Shown: piece after piece, positions 11,188 to 19,924 of the stretch
How the letters are laid out: every line of letters begins with the position of its first letter
Numbering within the stretch: the stretch's first letter is position 1
Assembly (NCBI GenBank): GCA_029219125.1
Contig: JAQXSU010000052.1
Location: forward strand, 1 to 33,276
Length of the DNA: 33,276 nt
Direction: 5' to 3'
Origin: Bacillota bacterium
GTDB lineage: Bacteria; Bacillota; Clostridia; Peptostreptococcales; Anaerovoracaceae
The notes under the pieces: model-generated
What the model was told of the DNA's origin: nothing
The model's input: only the letters and a program-made list of their open reading frames with translations
Databases searched by the model: none
Position numbers and translations under genes: made by a program

Positions 11188-11386
11188 GTATGAATTACAT
11201 GGAAAACAAAATATATTTTTTTATAATTTTATCCACAGGTTGAGGATAAAATTGTGCATAAGTGAATAATGTGTTTGCTTTTGTATTTTTAGCCATTTGA
11301 AACTTTATTTGCTGATTCGGCTGAATCATAAAATGTGGATTTTTTTCTATGTTTTAAACATACATGGAAAATAGTAATGTGAATAA
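11174..11386. other. DnaA-box cluster upstream of dnaA (second half of oriC)
   Basis: Within the gene-free stretch 11114-11505 there are perfect TTATCCACA boxes at 11174-11182 and 11229-11237 (plus strand). Near-matches on the minus strand are TTATCCTCA (11241-11249), TTATGCACA (11253-11261), AAATCCACA (11334-11342) and TTATTCACA (11378-11386), with a weaker one at 11261-11269. DNA between them is very AT-rich. Together with the dnaA-dnaN spacer this gives the bipartite origin layout known from Bacillus. The stretch also holds the dnaA and rpmH promoters and two palindromes (11313-11328 and 11348-11362) that I cannot assign. Confidence 0.85.
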
Positions 11387-11404
11387 TGAGAATTCATAAT
11401 TTCA

Positions 11405-11433
11405 TTGACAGAACGGAACTTTTGAAGTATACT
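11405..11433 (+). promoter_or_regulatory. strong sigma-A promoter for the rpmH operon
   Basis: TTGACA (11405-11410) and TATACT (11428-11433) are separated by exactly 17 bases. Transcription would start near 11440, giving a leader of about 65 bases before rpmH. This is the best housekeeping promoter match in the window, as expected for a ribosomal-protein operon. Confidence 0.85.
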
Positions 11434-11505
11434 ACTTAGGTATCTGTGTGCCATTGGAATTTAGATGCACACGAGCTTATTATTTTAGAAGGGAGAACAA
11501 CCAAT

Positions 11506-11640
11506 ATGAAAATGACTTTACAGCCTAAGAAACGGCAGAGAATGAAGGAACACGGCTTCAGAAAGAGAATGTCCACCAAGAACGGCAGAAACGTCCTGAA
11601 GAGAAGAAGAGCAAGAGGCAGAAAGAAATTAACTGCTTAA
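11506..11640 (+). CDS. rpmH: 50S ribosomal protein L34
   Basis: A 44-residue, highly basic protein of the large ribosomal subunit: it begins [18 protein letters not shown], continues [20 protein letters not shown] and ends RKKLTA. Length and sequence are typical of L34. An upstream in-frame ATG at 11446 would give a non-family extension; ATG 11506 is correct because the mature L34 sequence starts there and an AAGGGAG site lies about 10 bases upstream. It is the first gene after the origin on the right arm and heads rpmH-rnpA-yidD-yidC-khpB, the conserved order in most bacteria. Confidence 0.97.
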   Translation: MKMTLQPKKRQRMKEHGFRKRMSTKNGRNVLKRRRARGRKKLTA

Positions 11641-11686
11641 TTTCCTTATGTTTTGAGAGAGCAGAACACGCTCGAAAAGAGGAAAC

Positions 11687-12031
11687 ATGCTGAAAAGAAA
11701 TGTTTTGCGAAAAAAAGCAGATTTTCAGTCGATTTACAATCGTGGAAAATCTGTGGGCGACAGGTTCGTGGTGCTGTTTTACCGGCCCAACGGGCTTGTT
11801 TACAATAGGACAGGTTTTTTAGCAAGTAAAAAAGTCGGAAACAGTGTGAAAAGAAACAGGGCGAGACGGCTCATGAAGGAAAGCTACCGTCATCTGGCGG
11901 AAAGGCTTCCGCAGCATGTGCATTACGATTTTATCATCATCGCCAGAAACACCATTTCCGGAAAGAAGTGTGCAGAAGTGGAGAAGTCTCTTCTTTCTGC
12001 GATGAAACGAGCCGGAGTAATAAAGAAATAA
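11687..12031 (+). CDS. rnpA: ribonuclease P protein component
   Basis: Small basic protein that assists the RNase P RNA in 5' processing of precursor tRNAs. The 114-residue protein has the family hallmarks: an N-terminal [24 protein letters not shown] segment and the RNR-type motif [21 protein letters not shown], which binds the catalytic RNA. An AGAGGAAAC site precedes the ATG. Its stop overlaps the yidD start as TAATG (12029-12033), indicating coupled translation. Confidence 0.96.
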   Translation: MLKRNVLRKKADFQSIYNRGKSVGDRFVVLFYRPNGLVYNRTGFLASKKVGNSVKRNRARRLMKESYRHLAERLPQHVHYDFIIIARNTISGKKCAEVEKSLLSAMKRAGVIKK

Positions 12032-12261
12032 TGAAATACGTGAGTTCTTTTTTTAAAAAGATCCTGATAGGTCTGGTGAGATTTTATCAGATTTGTATTT
12101 CTCCTTTATTTCCACCTACCTGCCGGTTTACGCCCACCTGCTCGGTATATTTCATACAGGCTGTAGAAAAGTACGGAGCAATCAAGGGCACTTACTTAGG
12201 AATCAAACGGATTCTGAAGTGTCACCCCTGGCATGAGGGGGGCTACGACCCTTTGGAATAA
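12031..12261 (+). CDS. yidD: membrane protein insertion efficiency factor YidD
   Basis: A 76-residue peripheral membrane protein associated with YidC-dependent insertion. The family core is clear: [39 protein letters not shown], the conserved Cys in CRFTPTCS, and the C-terminal [12 protein letters not shown]. The ATG at 12031 overlaps the rnpA stop by one base. An in-frame ATG at 11968 inside rnpA would add a non-family extension and is rejected. It lies between rnpA and yidC, its usual place. Confidence 0.95.
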   Translation: MKYVSSFFKKILIGLVRFYQICISPLFPPTCRFTPTCSVYFIQAVEKYGAIKGTYLGIKRILKCHPWHEGGYDPLE

Positions 12262-12273
12262 TGGAGGAATTGA

Positions 12274-13008
12274 ATGAGAATATTAGCGCAACCAATGGGT
12301 TATCTGCTTATGTGGTTATATGAGCTGATCGGTAACTACGGAATTTCCCTGATTATTGTTACCCTGGTCGTAAAGCTCTGTTTATATCCGCTTTATGCGA
12401 AGCAGATCATGTCAACTGCGAAAATGTCCAAACTCAATCCGAAGATTAAGGAAATTCAGCAGAAGTATGCGAAAGACCAGATGCTGATGAACGAAAAGAT
12501 TCAGGAACTGTACAAGCAGGAAGGAGTCAGCATGTCTGCCGGCTGCCTGCCGATGGTGATTCAGATGTTCATCATTATGGCTCTGTTCGCACTTCTTAGA
12601 AATCCGATGGTTTATTTCAGCAACATGGATAATGCAGACATGATGCTGTTTGCGATTCACGAACCTTTCCTTTGGATTAAGGACCTGGCGCAGCCTGATA
12701 AGTGGATTCTGCCTGTTGCGGCAGGTATTGCCACATATATTTCCTTCACCATGAATCAGAAGAATAATCTGAACGGCGGAAACAATCCTTCCATGCAGCA
12801 GATGAATGTAATGAACAAGATGATGCAGTACATCTTCCCGGTTACCATTCTGCTGATGGCCAGAAGCTATCCGGCCGGTCTGGCAATTTACTGGTTCTTC
12901 AGCCAGGTGATTCAGATATTCTATAATATCCGCTTTAACCAGCTGAGAAAGAAGCTGAATGAAGAGGAAGCACCGAAGGGAAAGAAAAAAAGCAAGGCAA
13001 GAGCATAA
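12274..13008 (+). CDS. yidC: membrane protein insertase YidC/Oxa1 family
   Basis: Inserts membrane proteins alone or with SecYEG. The 244-residue protein is the short Gram-positive form with about five membrane segments. The first hydrophobic stretch (YGISLIIVTLVVKLCLYPLYAKQ) carries a Lys where many homologues have the functional Arg of the hydrophilic groove. A charged cytoplasmic loop with MSKLNPKIKEIQQKYAKD follows, then further helices around GCLPMVIQMFIIMALFALLR and YPAGLAIYWFFSQVIQI, and a basic tail KGKKKSKARA that may touch the ribosome. No lipobox signal peptide precedes it. GGAGG lies upstream of the ATG. Confidence 0.95.
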   Translation: MRILAQPMGYLLMWLYELIGNYGISLIIVTLVVKLCLYPLYAKQIMSTAKMSKLNPKIKEIQQKYAKDQMLMNEKIQELYKQEGVSMSAGCLPMVIQMFIIMALFALLRNPMVYFSNMDNADMMLFAIHEPFLWIKDLAQPDKWILPVAAGIATYISFTMNQKNNLNGGNNPSMQQMNVMNKMMQYIFPVTILLMARSYPAGLAIYWFFSQVIQIFYNIRFNQLRKKLNEEEAPKGKKKSKARA

Positions 13009-13032
13009 GTGCATTGGAGGAACAGAATTAAT

Positions 13033-13959
13033 ATGGATTATTCTGAAAAATGGGGCACAGACGTCGATACTGCCGTGAAACTGGCACTGGACGATCTGGG
13101 GCTTACAATAGACGAAGTCGATGTGAAAGTTCTGGAAGAGCCTTCGAGAGGTTTTTTCGGTATCGGTTCCAAACTTGCAAAAGTCAGAGTTGAAAAGAAA
13201 CAGCCTGTGAAGGTGGAAGAGAAGAAGCAGGAAGTTCCTGTTCAGAAGGAAGCACCGAAAGCGGCTATTTCTGAAAAGTCTGAAAAGACAGACAGAACCG
13301 AGAAGCCTGTACGGACTGAAAGACAGCAGAAGGCGCAGACTTCCAGAGAATCTGAGAACAGAACAGCATCACCGAAGCGTAATAATAATAACAGAAGAGA
13401 CAGAAATAACCGGAACAACAAGCCTAGAAGAGATCGCAGGGACAGAGAAGTGAAAGAGTTCCAGGAACCGATCGAACCGGTTATCGCAAGAGTACCTGAC
13501 GAAGAACTGACAGTATGTGAGAATCATATCGCACTGGATTTTCTTGCCGAGGTTACCGAACAGATGGGTCTGTCTCTGGATGTTACTGCGAAAGAAGGCG
13601 GCGATGCTCTGTATATCGATATTCAGGGAAAAGATTCCGGTACAATTATCGGTAAGCGCGGTCAGACGCTGGATGCAATTCAGTACCTGACCAGCCTGGT
13701 CGTAAATAAGGATCAGGAAAAATACACCAGAGTTGTTGTTGACGCGGAAAATTACCGTGCCAAGAGAGAAAAGACGCTGGAAATGCTGGCGATCCGCCTG
13801 GCCAACAAGGTTGTGAAAACCAGAAGAAGTGTGAAACTGGAACCTATGAATCCGTACGAGCGGAAGGTAATTCACGCCACACTGCAGAACCACCCTTATG
13901 TCACTACGAAGAGTGAGGGTCAGGACCCATACAGACGGGTTATCATCGAATTAAAATAA
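13033..13959 (+). CDS. khpB: RNA-binding protein KhpB/Jag (SpoIIIJ-associated)
   Basis: Cytoplasmic RNA-binding protein of 308 residues. The Jag_N domain occupies about residues 1-55, with GFFGIGSKLAKV. A long low-complexity linker follows, rich in K, E and then N/R repeats (NNNNRRDRNNRNNKPRRDRR). A KH domain carries the GxxG loop IIGKRGQT, and an R3H domain at the C-terminus has NPYERKVIHATLQNH. I use ATG 13033, which has GGAGG about 13 bases upstream; the GTG at 13009 lies just after the yidC stop without a site. In relatives it binds many transcripts and affects envelope and division. It is the last gene of the rpmH operon. Confidence 0.94.
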   Translation: MDYSEKWGTDVDTAVKLALDDLGLTIDEVDVKVLEEPSRGFFGIGSKLAKVRVEKKQPVKVEEKKQEVPVQKEAPKAAISEKSEKTDRTEKPVRTERQQKAQTSRESENRTASPKRNNNNRRDRNNRNNKPRRDRRDREVKEFQEPIEPVIARVPDEELTVCENHIALDFLAEVTEQMGLSLDVTAKEGGDALYIDIQGKDSGTIIGKRGQTLDAIQYLTSLVVNKDQEKYTRVVVDAENYRAKREKTLEMLAIRLANKVVKTRRSVKLEPMNPYERKVIHATLQNHPYVTTKSEGQDPYRRVIIELK

Positions 13960-13966
13960 TTGGAAT

Positions 13967-13999
13967 ACAGCCCGCTTGCCTTAGAGCGGGCTGTTTTAT
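13967..13999 (+). terminator. intrinsic terminator after khpB
   Basis: A 10-bp perfect stem (ACAGCCCGCT 13967-13976 with AGCGGGCTGT 13985-13994) and an 8-base loop are followed by TTTTATT. It ends the rpmH-rnpA-yidD-yidC-khpB operon 8 bases after the khpB stop. Confidence 0.9.
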
Positions 14000-14026
14000 T
14001 CAGATAATACTGAACAGGAGTCAGAA

Positions 14027-15388
14027 ATGGAAGATACTATTGCTGCCATTGCCACGGCGCCGGGAGAAGGAGGCATCGGCATCATCAGAATCAGCGGAGA
14101 GGAGGCTCTGCCGATTCTCCAAAAGATATTCAGAGGACGAAAAACAGAGAATAAAGTTCTCACATACGGGCACATCTATGACAACTTCTCGGGAGACTGC
14201 ATCGATGAGGTCATGGCTGTCTATATGAAAGGACCGCATTCTTATACTGCTGAGGATGTGGTGGAAATCCAGTGCCACGGAAGCATTGTATCCCTTCGCA
14301 AAATCCTTTCGCTGACTCTTCGAAACGGCGCACGTCTTGCGGAACCCGGGGAGTTTACCAAACGGGCATTTCTCAACGGCAGACTGGATCTTTCCCAGGC
14401 AGAAGCAGTGATTGATCTGATTCGTGCCAGGTCAGATGCTTCTTTCGATGTTGCATTGGGTCAGCTGGAAGGAAAGCTTGGAAGTGTCGTCCGTGAAATA
14501 CGTGCAGATATTCTCGATCTTCTTGTGAATATCACAGTGAACATTGATTATCCTGACGAGGACATTGAGGAACTGACTTACGAAAATCTCCTGTCAGGCT
14601 TAACGCAGGTAAAAGAAAAAATTTCTGCCCTGCTTTCTACAGCAGATACAGGAAGAATGCTTCGCGAGGGTCTTTCCGTTTCTATTATAGGAAAACCAAA
14701 TGTGGGTAAATCCTCTCTGATGAATGCGCTGCTCAGAGAGACCCGCGCCATCGTTACGGAAATCCCAGGTACCACCAGAGACACCATCGAAGAAATGTTG
14801 TCTATACGGAACATTCCTGTGAAACTGACGGATACAGCCGGAATCCGTCAGACGGAAGATATCATTGAAAAAATCGGAATTGAAAAGAGTAAAGCATCAT
14901 TTAATCAGTCTGATCTTGTTCTTTTCATGGTGGATGGCAGCAGAGATCTGGATTCTGAAGATGAAGAAATCCTTTCTCATCTGGGAGACCGTCATGCTGT
15001 TGTGATACTTAATAAACTGGATCTTCCGCAGAAGATCACTTCTGATCAGCTTCGGCAAAGGATTCCGTCGGCTGCCATTATCGAAACTTCCCTGAAAGAG
15101 GAAAAGGGAATTGCTGAGATCGAAGATGCCATCGCAGACATGGTTTACGGCGGTCATGTGAAACAGAAAAGCAGTGTGCTGGTCACCAGCGTACGCCATA
15201 AAAATCTGCTGGATCAGGCGGTTGGTTCAGTCACTGATGCTATTTCCATGGCTGAGATTCGTCAGCCGCTGGAATTTATTGAAATTGATGTAAACCGGGC
15301 TTACGAACTGCTGGGAGAGATTATCGGCGAAACGGTGTCCGGTGATGTAATCAACGAAGTGTTTGCAAGATTCTGTCTGGGAAAATAA
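14027..15388 (+). CDS. mnmE: tRNA uridine-5-carboxymethylaminomethyl GTPase MnmE
   Basis: With MnmG it installs the cmnm5 group on U34 of certain tRNAs. The 453-residue protein has the N-terminal folate-binding domain (AIATAPGEGGIGIIRISGEEA), a helical domain, and an inserted G domain. G1 is GKPNVGKSS (residues 222-230), switch II is DTAGIR (269-274), and G4 is NKLD (329-332). It ends in FCLGK, the conserved C-terminal Cys motif essential in the family. A CAGGAG site precedes the ATG. It is the first gene of mnmE-mnmG-rsmG, after the khpB terminator. Confidence 0.97.
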   Translation: MEDTIAAIATAPGEGGIGIIRISGEEALPILQKIFRGRKTENKVLTYGHIYDNFSGDCIDEVMAVYMKGPHSYTAEDVVEIQCHGSIVSLRKILSLTLRNGARLAEPGEFTKRAFLNGRLDLSQAEAVIDLIRARSDASFDVALGQLEGKLGSVVREIRADILDLLVNITVNIDYPDEDIEELTYENLLSGLTQVKEKISALLSTADTGRMLREGLSVSIIGKPNVGKSSLMNALLRETRAIVTEIPGTTRDTIEEMLSIRNIPVKLTDTAGIRQTEDIIEKIGIEKSKASFNQSDLVLFMVDGSRDLDSEDEEILSHLGDRHAVVILNKLDLPQKITSDQLRQRIPSAAIIETSLKEEKGIAEIEDAIADMVYGGHVKQKSSVLVTSVRHKNLLDQAVGSVTDAISMAEIRQPLEFIEIDVNRAYELLGEIIGETVSGDVINEVFARFCLGK

Positions 15389-15427
15389 TCCCGGAAGATC
15401 AAATAGATGATTTAGAAGGAGCGAAAT

Positions 15428-17314
15428 ATGGAACATATTTTTATGGGGGAATACGATGTCATTGTCGTCGGTGCCGGACATGCCGGCTGTGAAGCGGCAC
15501 TGGCATGTGCCAGAATGGGAAAGGAAACCCTGCTCTGCTCCATGAATCTGGAGGCAGTGGCCATGATGCCATGCAATCCATCCATCGGAGGAACCGGAAA
15601 GGGACATCTGGTTCGGGAGATTGATGCCCTGGGCGGAGAGATGGGAAAGAATATAGATAAGACTTTTATCCAGAGCAAAATGCTCAATACAGCCAAGGGA
15701 CCGGCAGTGCATTCACTCCGGGCACAGGCTGACAAGAACCGATACCATCTGGAAATGAAAAAGACCATCGAGCATACAGAGCATCTTACCATGCGGCAGA
15801 TGGAAGTAACAGATCTGATCGTGGAAGAAGGAAAAGTATGCGGCATAGAAACAAGAACCCATACCTGGTATAAAGCGAAGGCTGTCATTCTTGCTACAGG
15901 GACCTTCCTTCGCGGAAAAATATTTATCGGTGACAGTGCATTCGAAAGCGGTCCAAACGGACTGGCTCCATCCAATGACCTGGCGGACAATCTGAAGAAA
16001 CATGGAATGAAGCTTCGCCGGTTTAAGACCGGGACACCTGCCAGATGTCTGGGCCAGAGTCTGGACTATTCCAAGATGCAGGAGCAGAAAGGTGATGAGA
16101 AGATCGTTCCGTTTTCTTTCATGAATGATGAAATCGGAGATAATCAGGTTTCCTGCTGGCTGACTTATACCAACGAAGAAACACATAAAGTGATTCGTGC
16201 CAACTTTCACCGGTCTGCACTCTTTGGAGGACAGATTGAAGGAATCGGTCCACGTTACTGTCCATCCATTGAGGATAAGGTGAACCGGTTTGCGGATAAG
16301 GAGCGGCATCAGCTGTTTATTGAACCGGAGGGACTGGATACGGATGAAATGTACATACAGGGCATGAGTTCCAGCCTGCCGGAAGATGTACAGGCGGCGT
16401 TTTACAGAACCATACCGGGTCTTGAAAATCTTCGTATCGTTCGTCCGGCCTATGCCATTGAATACGACTGCATCGATCCGCAGGATCTGCAGCTGAATCT
16501 GGAATACCGTCATATTGAAAATCTGTTTTGTGCCGGGCAGTTCAACGGAAGTTCCGGGTACGAAGAGGCCGCCGCACAGGGGCTTATGGCCGGAATCAAC
16601 GCAGCACTGAAGATTTCCGGAAAAAATCCTCTGATCCTCGGAAGAGACGAGGCTTATATCGGCGTTCTCATCGACGATCTTGTGACAAAAGGTACCAATG
16701 AGCCTTATAGAATTATGACCAGCAGAGCCGAATACAGGCTGGTTCTGCGGCAAGATAATGCAGATCAGCGCCTTACGGAAAAAAGTTACAGTATCGGACT
16801 GGCAAGTGTGGAAAGATATGATCGTTATCTGGCGAAGAAAAATGCAGTAGCCAAAGAAGCAGCACGCCTGGAGAAAAAGCTGGTGGGTCCGAAGGAAGCA
16901 AACGATTTTCTGACTGCCCGGGGAACTTCTCCGCTTCAGAATCGTGTTTCCATGGCGGAACTTCTCCGTCGTCCGCAGATTTCTTATGCAGATCTGTCTG
17001 AAATCGATGATGAAACCAGACCGCAGCTTTCCTACCATGAAGTGACACAGCTGGAAGTACAGGTGAAATATGAAGGATATATTCAGAAACAGATGGCACA
17101 GATCGAGCGGTATAAGAAGCTGGAGAATCGTAAGCTTTGGCAGCATTTCGATTACAGTCAGATAGAAGGTCTGCGAATTGAAGCCGTGCAGAAGCTGAAC
17201 CAGATTCAGCCGGAATCTGTCGGGCAGGCATCCCGCATCAGCGGCGTGTCTCCTGCTGATATCAATGTCCTTCTGGTATATCTGGAAAAACAGAGAAGAA
17301 AGGGTCAGTCATGA
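15428..17314 (+). CDS. mnmG: tRNA uridine-5-carboxymethylaminomethyl synthase, FAD subunit MnmG
   Basis: FAD- and NADH-dependent partner of MnmE. At 628 residues it has the family length. The N-terminal dinucleotide fold shows [37 protein letters not shown] and FLRGKIFIG follow. The RYCPSIEDK motif carries a conserved Cys, and [10 protein letters not shown] is the second FAD contact. The C-terminal helical domain ([19 protein letters not shown]) contacts MnmE. ATG 15428 has AGAAGGAG 6 bases upstream. It overlaps rsmG by ATGA (17311-17314), so the two are translationally coupled. Confidence 0.97.
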   Translation: MEHIFMGEYDVIVVGAGHAGCEAALACARMGKETLLCSMNLEAVAMMPCNPSIGGTGKGHLVREIDALGGEMGKNIDKTFIQSKMLNTAKGPAVHSLRAQADKNRYHLEMKKTIEHTEHLTMRQMEVTDLIVEEGKVCGIETRTHTWYKAKAVILATGTFLRGKIFIGDSAFESGPNGLAPSNDLADNLKKHGMKLRRFKTGTPARCLGQSLDYSKMQEQKGDEKIVPFSFMNDEIGDNQVSCWLTYTNEETHKVIRANFHRSALFGGQIEGIGPRYCPSIEDKVNRFADKERHQLFIEPEGLDTDEMYIQGMSSSLPEDVQAAFYRTIPGLENLRIVRPAYAIEYDCIDPQDLQLNLEYRHIENLFCAGQFNGSSGYEEAAAQGLMAGINAALKISGKNPLILGRDEAYIGVLIDDLVTKGTNEPYRIMTSRAEYRLVLRQDNADQRLTEKSYSIGLASVERYDRYLAKKNAVAKEAARLEKKLVGPKEANDFLTARGTSPLQNRVSMAELLRRPQISYADLSEIDDETRPQLSYHEVTQLEVQVKYEGYIQKQMAQIERYKKLENRKLWQHFDYSQIEGLRIEAVQKLNQIQPESVGQASRISGVSPADINVLLVYLEKQRRKGQS

Positions 17315-18021
17315 TGCAGATAAAAGATGCGTTTGACGCAGTCAGTGTATCCTGTACAACCGATATGGCGCAGCAGCTGGAACGCTACATGGAGGGCGTT
17401 TTATCCTGGAATGAAAAGGTGAACCTGACTGCAATCACAGACCGGGATGAATTCATTATCAAACACTTCCTGGATTCTGTACTTTGCTGCGGATTCCCTG
17501 AATATGAGTCTGCGAAAAAAATCATCGATGTGGGCACAGGAGCCGGCTTTCCCGGGATACCCCTTGCCGTGGTTTCCCCTGAGAAGCAGTTTATTCTGAT
17601 GGATTCTCTGAAAAAACGTCTGAACATCATTGACGAGCTGACGGATTCCATTGGGATTCAGAATGTTTCCACGGTACATGCCCGTGCAGAGGAACTGGCC
17701 AGAAACAAAGAACATCGTGAGCAGTATGATCTCTGCGTTTCAAGGGCAGTTGCAAATCTTGCAACCCTGTCTGAATACTGTCTTCCTTTCATACGGCATG
17801 GAGGTTACCTTCTGGCCTATAAGGGACCGGACGCCGATGATGAGATCGCACAGGCAAAAAAAGCTGTTTTCCTTCTGGGCGGACAGCTTGAACGTGTCGA
17901 ATCTGCTCCGCTGAATCAGTACGGCCTCGATCATCGGATTTTGTTCATAAAAAAAGTAAGAAATACGCCGGCGAAATATCCGAGAAAAGCCGGAACCCCG
18001 TCGAAAGACCCCCTGAAATAG
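17311..18021 (+). CDS. rsmG: 16S rRNA (guanine527-N7)-methyltransferase RsmG
   Basis: SAM-dependent enzyme that methylates G527 of 16S rRNA. The 236-residue protein has [24 protein letters not shown], the SAM-binding loop [17 protein letters not shown], and the conserved [17 protein letters not shown] segment. The start overlaps the mnmG stop as ATGA. The C-terminal tail is basic and proline-rich ([19 protein letters not shown]). Its last codons form the first arm of the operon's terminator. Loss of this gene in other bacteria causes low-level streptomycin resistance; the gene here is intact. Confidence 0.96.
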   Translation: MMQIKDAFDAVSVSCTTDMAQQLERYMEGVLSWNEKVNLTAITDRDEFIIKHFLDSVLCCGFPEYESAKKIIDVGTGAGFPGIPLAVVSPEKQFILMDSLKKRLNIIDELTDSIGIQNVSTVHARAEELARNKEHREQYDLCVSRAVANLATLSEYCLPFIRHGGYLLAYKGPDADDEIAQAKKAVFLLGGQLERVESAPLNQYGLDHRILFIKKVRNTPAKYPRKAGTPSKDPLK

Positions 18022-18042
18022 CGAAAACAGGGGGTTTTCCTT
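18008..18042 (+). terminator. intrinsic terminator overlapping the rsmG stop
   Basis: An 8-bp stem (ACCCCCTG 18008-18015 with CAGGGGGT 18028-18035) is followed by TTTTCCTTTT. The upstream arm includes the last rsmG codons, and the stop codon lies in the loop. Confidence 0.8.
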
Positions 18043-18078
18043 TTAATCTTTGCAGAAAAAAAGCAACACAACCTTTTC

Positions 18079-18098
18079 GGGAAATGTTATGATTTCCC
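18079..18098 (+). promoter_or_regulatory. inverted repeat over a possible extended -10 upstream of noc
   Basis: GGGAAAT (18079-18085) and ATTTCCC (18092-18098) form perfect 7-base arms 6 bases apart. The sequence TGTTATGAT (18085-18093), an extended -10-like element, lies between and over them. It sits about 60 bases upstream of noc. The arms equal half-sites of the Bacillus Noc-binding sequence ATTTCCCGGGAAAT, but facing outward. It could be an operator or only a hairpin in the leader. Confidence 0.4.
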
Positions 18099-18153
18099 TG
18101 AGAAGTGTGTACAGGCTTTTATTTATAAGGGCCGGAGATAAGGAGGAAGTGTT

Positions 18154-19050
18154 ATGTTAGAGATGTTGGGAAAGAAAACAGGAAGGTTTTCCGGAGCACT
18201 ACGGAATGTTCCGCCGTCCATTCCCAGGCCGCAGGAAAGGGAAGAGGATCTGACTTCTTTGAAACAGGAGGTCATTGAGATTCCGCTGCAGATGATTTTT
18301 CTCAATCCGGAGCAGCCTCGAAAGATTTTTCGTGAGGAAGAACTTACACAGCTGGCATCTTCCATTCGTGACTATGGCGTTTTGCAGCCCATTCTGGTGA
18401 AGCCGACTGCGGAAGGCAGCTTTATGGTCATTGCCGGAGAACGCCGCTACCGGGCCGCCTGTCAGGCAGGTCTTTTTACCATTCCCGCCATTGTTCGAAG
18501 TATGGAGGAAGAAGAGGCGGCACTGGTTGCTCTGGTGGAAAATGTGCAGAGAGAAAATCTTGGATATCTGGAAGAGGCACGTGCTTATAAGAAGCTGATG
18601 GATGATTTCGGTCTTACCCAGAGTGAGATTGCGCAGAAAGTCGGCAAGCAGCAATCCACCATATCCAACAAAATCCGCATTCTCTCTCTTCCTGATGATA
18701 TTCAGGAGGTACTGACAGAGCACAGGCTTACGGAACGCCATGCCAGGGCTCTTCTCCGCGTACAGGGCGAAAATGACAGACGCAAGGTGATTGCCCGGGT
18801 CATAAAAAACAATCTGAATGTGAAACAGACGGAAAAGCTGGTGGATGACCTGCTGTCGGGCCAGGAGGAACTGCGTCGGAAGAAAAACAAGGTGAACTAC
18901 ATCAGCTATAAAATTTATGTCAATACGATCCGCAAAGCGTTTTCACAGATCAAAGAGATGGAAGAAAATGCCATATTTACACAGGAAGACAAAGGTGACG
19001 TGCTTGAACTTAAAATAACAATTCCTAAGAAAGACCGATGTTTCACGTGA
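18154..19050 (+). CDS. noc: nucleoid occlusion protein Noc (ParB family)
   Basis: CTP-binding ParB-like protein that in Bacillus binds dispersed sites and the membrane to keep the division septum off the nucleoid. The 298-residue protein has the ParB N-terminal domain (LNPEQPRKIF, SIRDYGVLQPILVKP), the CTP motif GERRYRAACQAG, and VENVQRENLGYLEEARAYKKL. A helix-turn-helix follows in GLTQSEIAQKVGKQQSTISNK. The C-terminal dimer region SYKIYVNTIRKAFSQIKEM is Noc-like rather than Spo0J-like. AAGGAGG lies 7 bases before the ATG. The last codons and stop are part of a parS palindrome. A second true ParB is encoded downstream, supporting Noc for this copy. Confidence 0.88.
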   Translation: MLEMLGKKTGRFSGALRNVPPSIPRPQEREEDLTSLKQEVIEIPLQMIFLNPEQPRKIFREEELTQLASSIRDYGVLQPILVKPTAEGSFMVIAGERRYRAACQAGLFTIPAIVRSMEEEEAALVALVENVQRENLGYLEEARAYKKLMDDFGLTQSEIAQKVGKQQSTISNKIRILSLPDDIQEVLTEHRLTERHARALLRVQGENDRRKVIARVIKNNLNVKQTEKLVDDLLSGQEELRRKKNKVNYISYKIYVNTIRKAFSQIKEMEENAIFTQEDKGDVLELKITIPKKDRCFT

Positions 19051-19068
19051 AACATCGGTCTTTTTTTC
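19030..19068 (+). terminator. intrinsic terminator of noc, built on the parS palindrome
   Basis: A perfect 34-base palindrome centred between 19046 and 19047 (17 bp per arm) is followed by a run of T ending at 19067. It starts inside the last noc codons. The stem is long and the T-run strong, so the RNA should terminate well, although a perfect palindrome must leave a few central bases unpaired as a loop. Confidence 0.85.
19039..19054. other. parS centromere site
   Basis: The 16 bases TGTTTCACGTGAAACA are an exact match to the conserved bacterial parS sequence bound by ParB/Spo0J. The site lies 85-100 bases upstream of the parA start and about 8-9 kb from the origin. It encodes the last residues of Noc and its TGA stop. 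ParB loading and spreading should start here. Confidence 0.97.
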
Positions 19069-19077
19069 TAAAACCAG

Positions 19078-19106
19078 TAGAAATGAATCCGAAAATAATA
19101 TATAAT
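19078..19106 (+). promoter_or_regulatory. sigma-A-type promoter for parA-parB
   Basis: TAGAAA (19078-19083, 4 of 6 matches to -35) and a perfect TATAAT (19101-19106) are spaced by 17 bases. It lies between the noc terminator and parA, and 24 bases from parS, so ParB spreading could affect it. Confidence 0.6.
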
Positions 19107-19152
19107 AGTATCTGTCAATGCAAAGAGAAATAATACAGGAGGGATGACTACT

Positions 19153-19923
19153 TTGGGAAAAGCAATCGCAATATTTAATCAAAAGGGTGGAGTAGGAAAA
19201 ACGACAACAAATATCAACCTGGCAGCTTGCCTTGCAATCAAGGGAAAGAAAGTGCTGATACTGGACATCGACCCGCAGGGAAACACCACCAGCGGAATCG
19301 GTGTATCTAAAAAGAATTTAGATAAGACAGTATATAATATTTTAGTGGATGAGAGCTTTGACCCACAGGAAGCAATTATACAGACAACTGTAGAAAATCT
19401 GGATCTGATTCCGGCGAGTGTAGATCTGGCAGGAGCAGAAGTTGAACTGGTACAGATGAAGGGAAGAGAAATTTCACTGAAGAAGGGGCTGGATAAGATA
19501 CGTCATATGTACGATTATATATTTATCGATTGTCCGCCGTCACTGGGACTGTTGACGATCAATTCTCTTACAGCCGTAGACAGCGTACTGATTCCGATCC
19601 AGTGTGAATTTTATGCACTGGAGGGAGTGAGCCAGCTGGTGAGCACCATTGAACTGGTAAAGAAAAGCCTGAATCCGAAGCTGACAGTGCAGGGTGTAAT
19701 TCTCAGTATGTTTGACGGAAGAACGAATCTGTCTCTGCAGGTGGTGCAGGAAGTGAAAAAATATTTCGGAGGAAAAGTGTATTCCACAGTTATTCCCAGA
19801 AATGTACGTTTGGCTGAGGCACCGAGTTATGGTATGCCGATCACCGAATACGATCCGAAATCCAAAGGAGCGGAAGCGTATATGGATTTTGCGGAAGAGT
19901 TCTTAGAACTGGAGGAAGAGTAG
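19153..19923 (+). CDS. parA: chromosome partitioning ATPase ParA/Soj
   Basis: Deviant-Walker ATPase that works with ParB-parS in origin segregation and, in Bacillus, also regulates DnaA. The sequence contains AIFNQKGGVGKTTTNINLAA (Walker A with signature Lys), LDIDPQGNTTSGIG, and the switch region FIDCPPSLGLLTINSLTA. The first in-frame ATG (19144) directly abuts the AGGAGGG site, leaving no spacing. A TTG at 19153 has ideal 9-base spacing and gives the usual family start (M)GKAIAIFNQKGG. I therefore use TTG, giving 256 residues. It is followed by parB after 1 base. Confidence 0.95.
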   Translation: MGKAIAIFNQKGGVGKTTTNINLAACLAIKGKKVLILDIDPQGNTTSGIGVSKKNLDKTVYNILVDESFDPQEAIIQTTVENLDLIPASVDLAGAEVELVQMKGREISLKKGLDKIRHMYDYIFIDCPPSLGLLTINSLTAVDSVLIPIQCEFYALEGVSQLVSTIELVKKSLNPKLTVQGVILSMFDGRTNLSLQVVQEVKKYFGGKVYSTVIPRNVRLAEAPSYGMPITEYDPKSKGAEAYMDFAEEFLELEEE

Positions 19924-19924
19924 G

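Noticed and set aside
15713-17146. 477-codon open frame on the minus strand opposite mnmG
   Set aside because: Shadow of mnmG; composition rich in Cys, Phe, His and Ile as expected from antisense reading, with no recognisable motif.
19144-19152. ATG 19144 as the parA start
   Set aside because: It directly abuts the AGGAGGG site; TTG 19153 has proper spacing and gives the usual ParA N-terminus.
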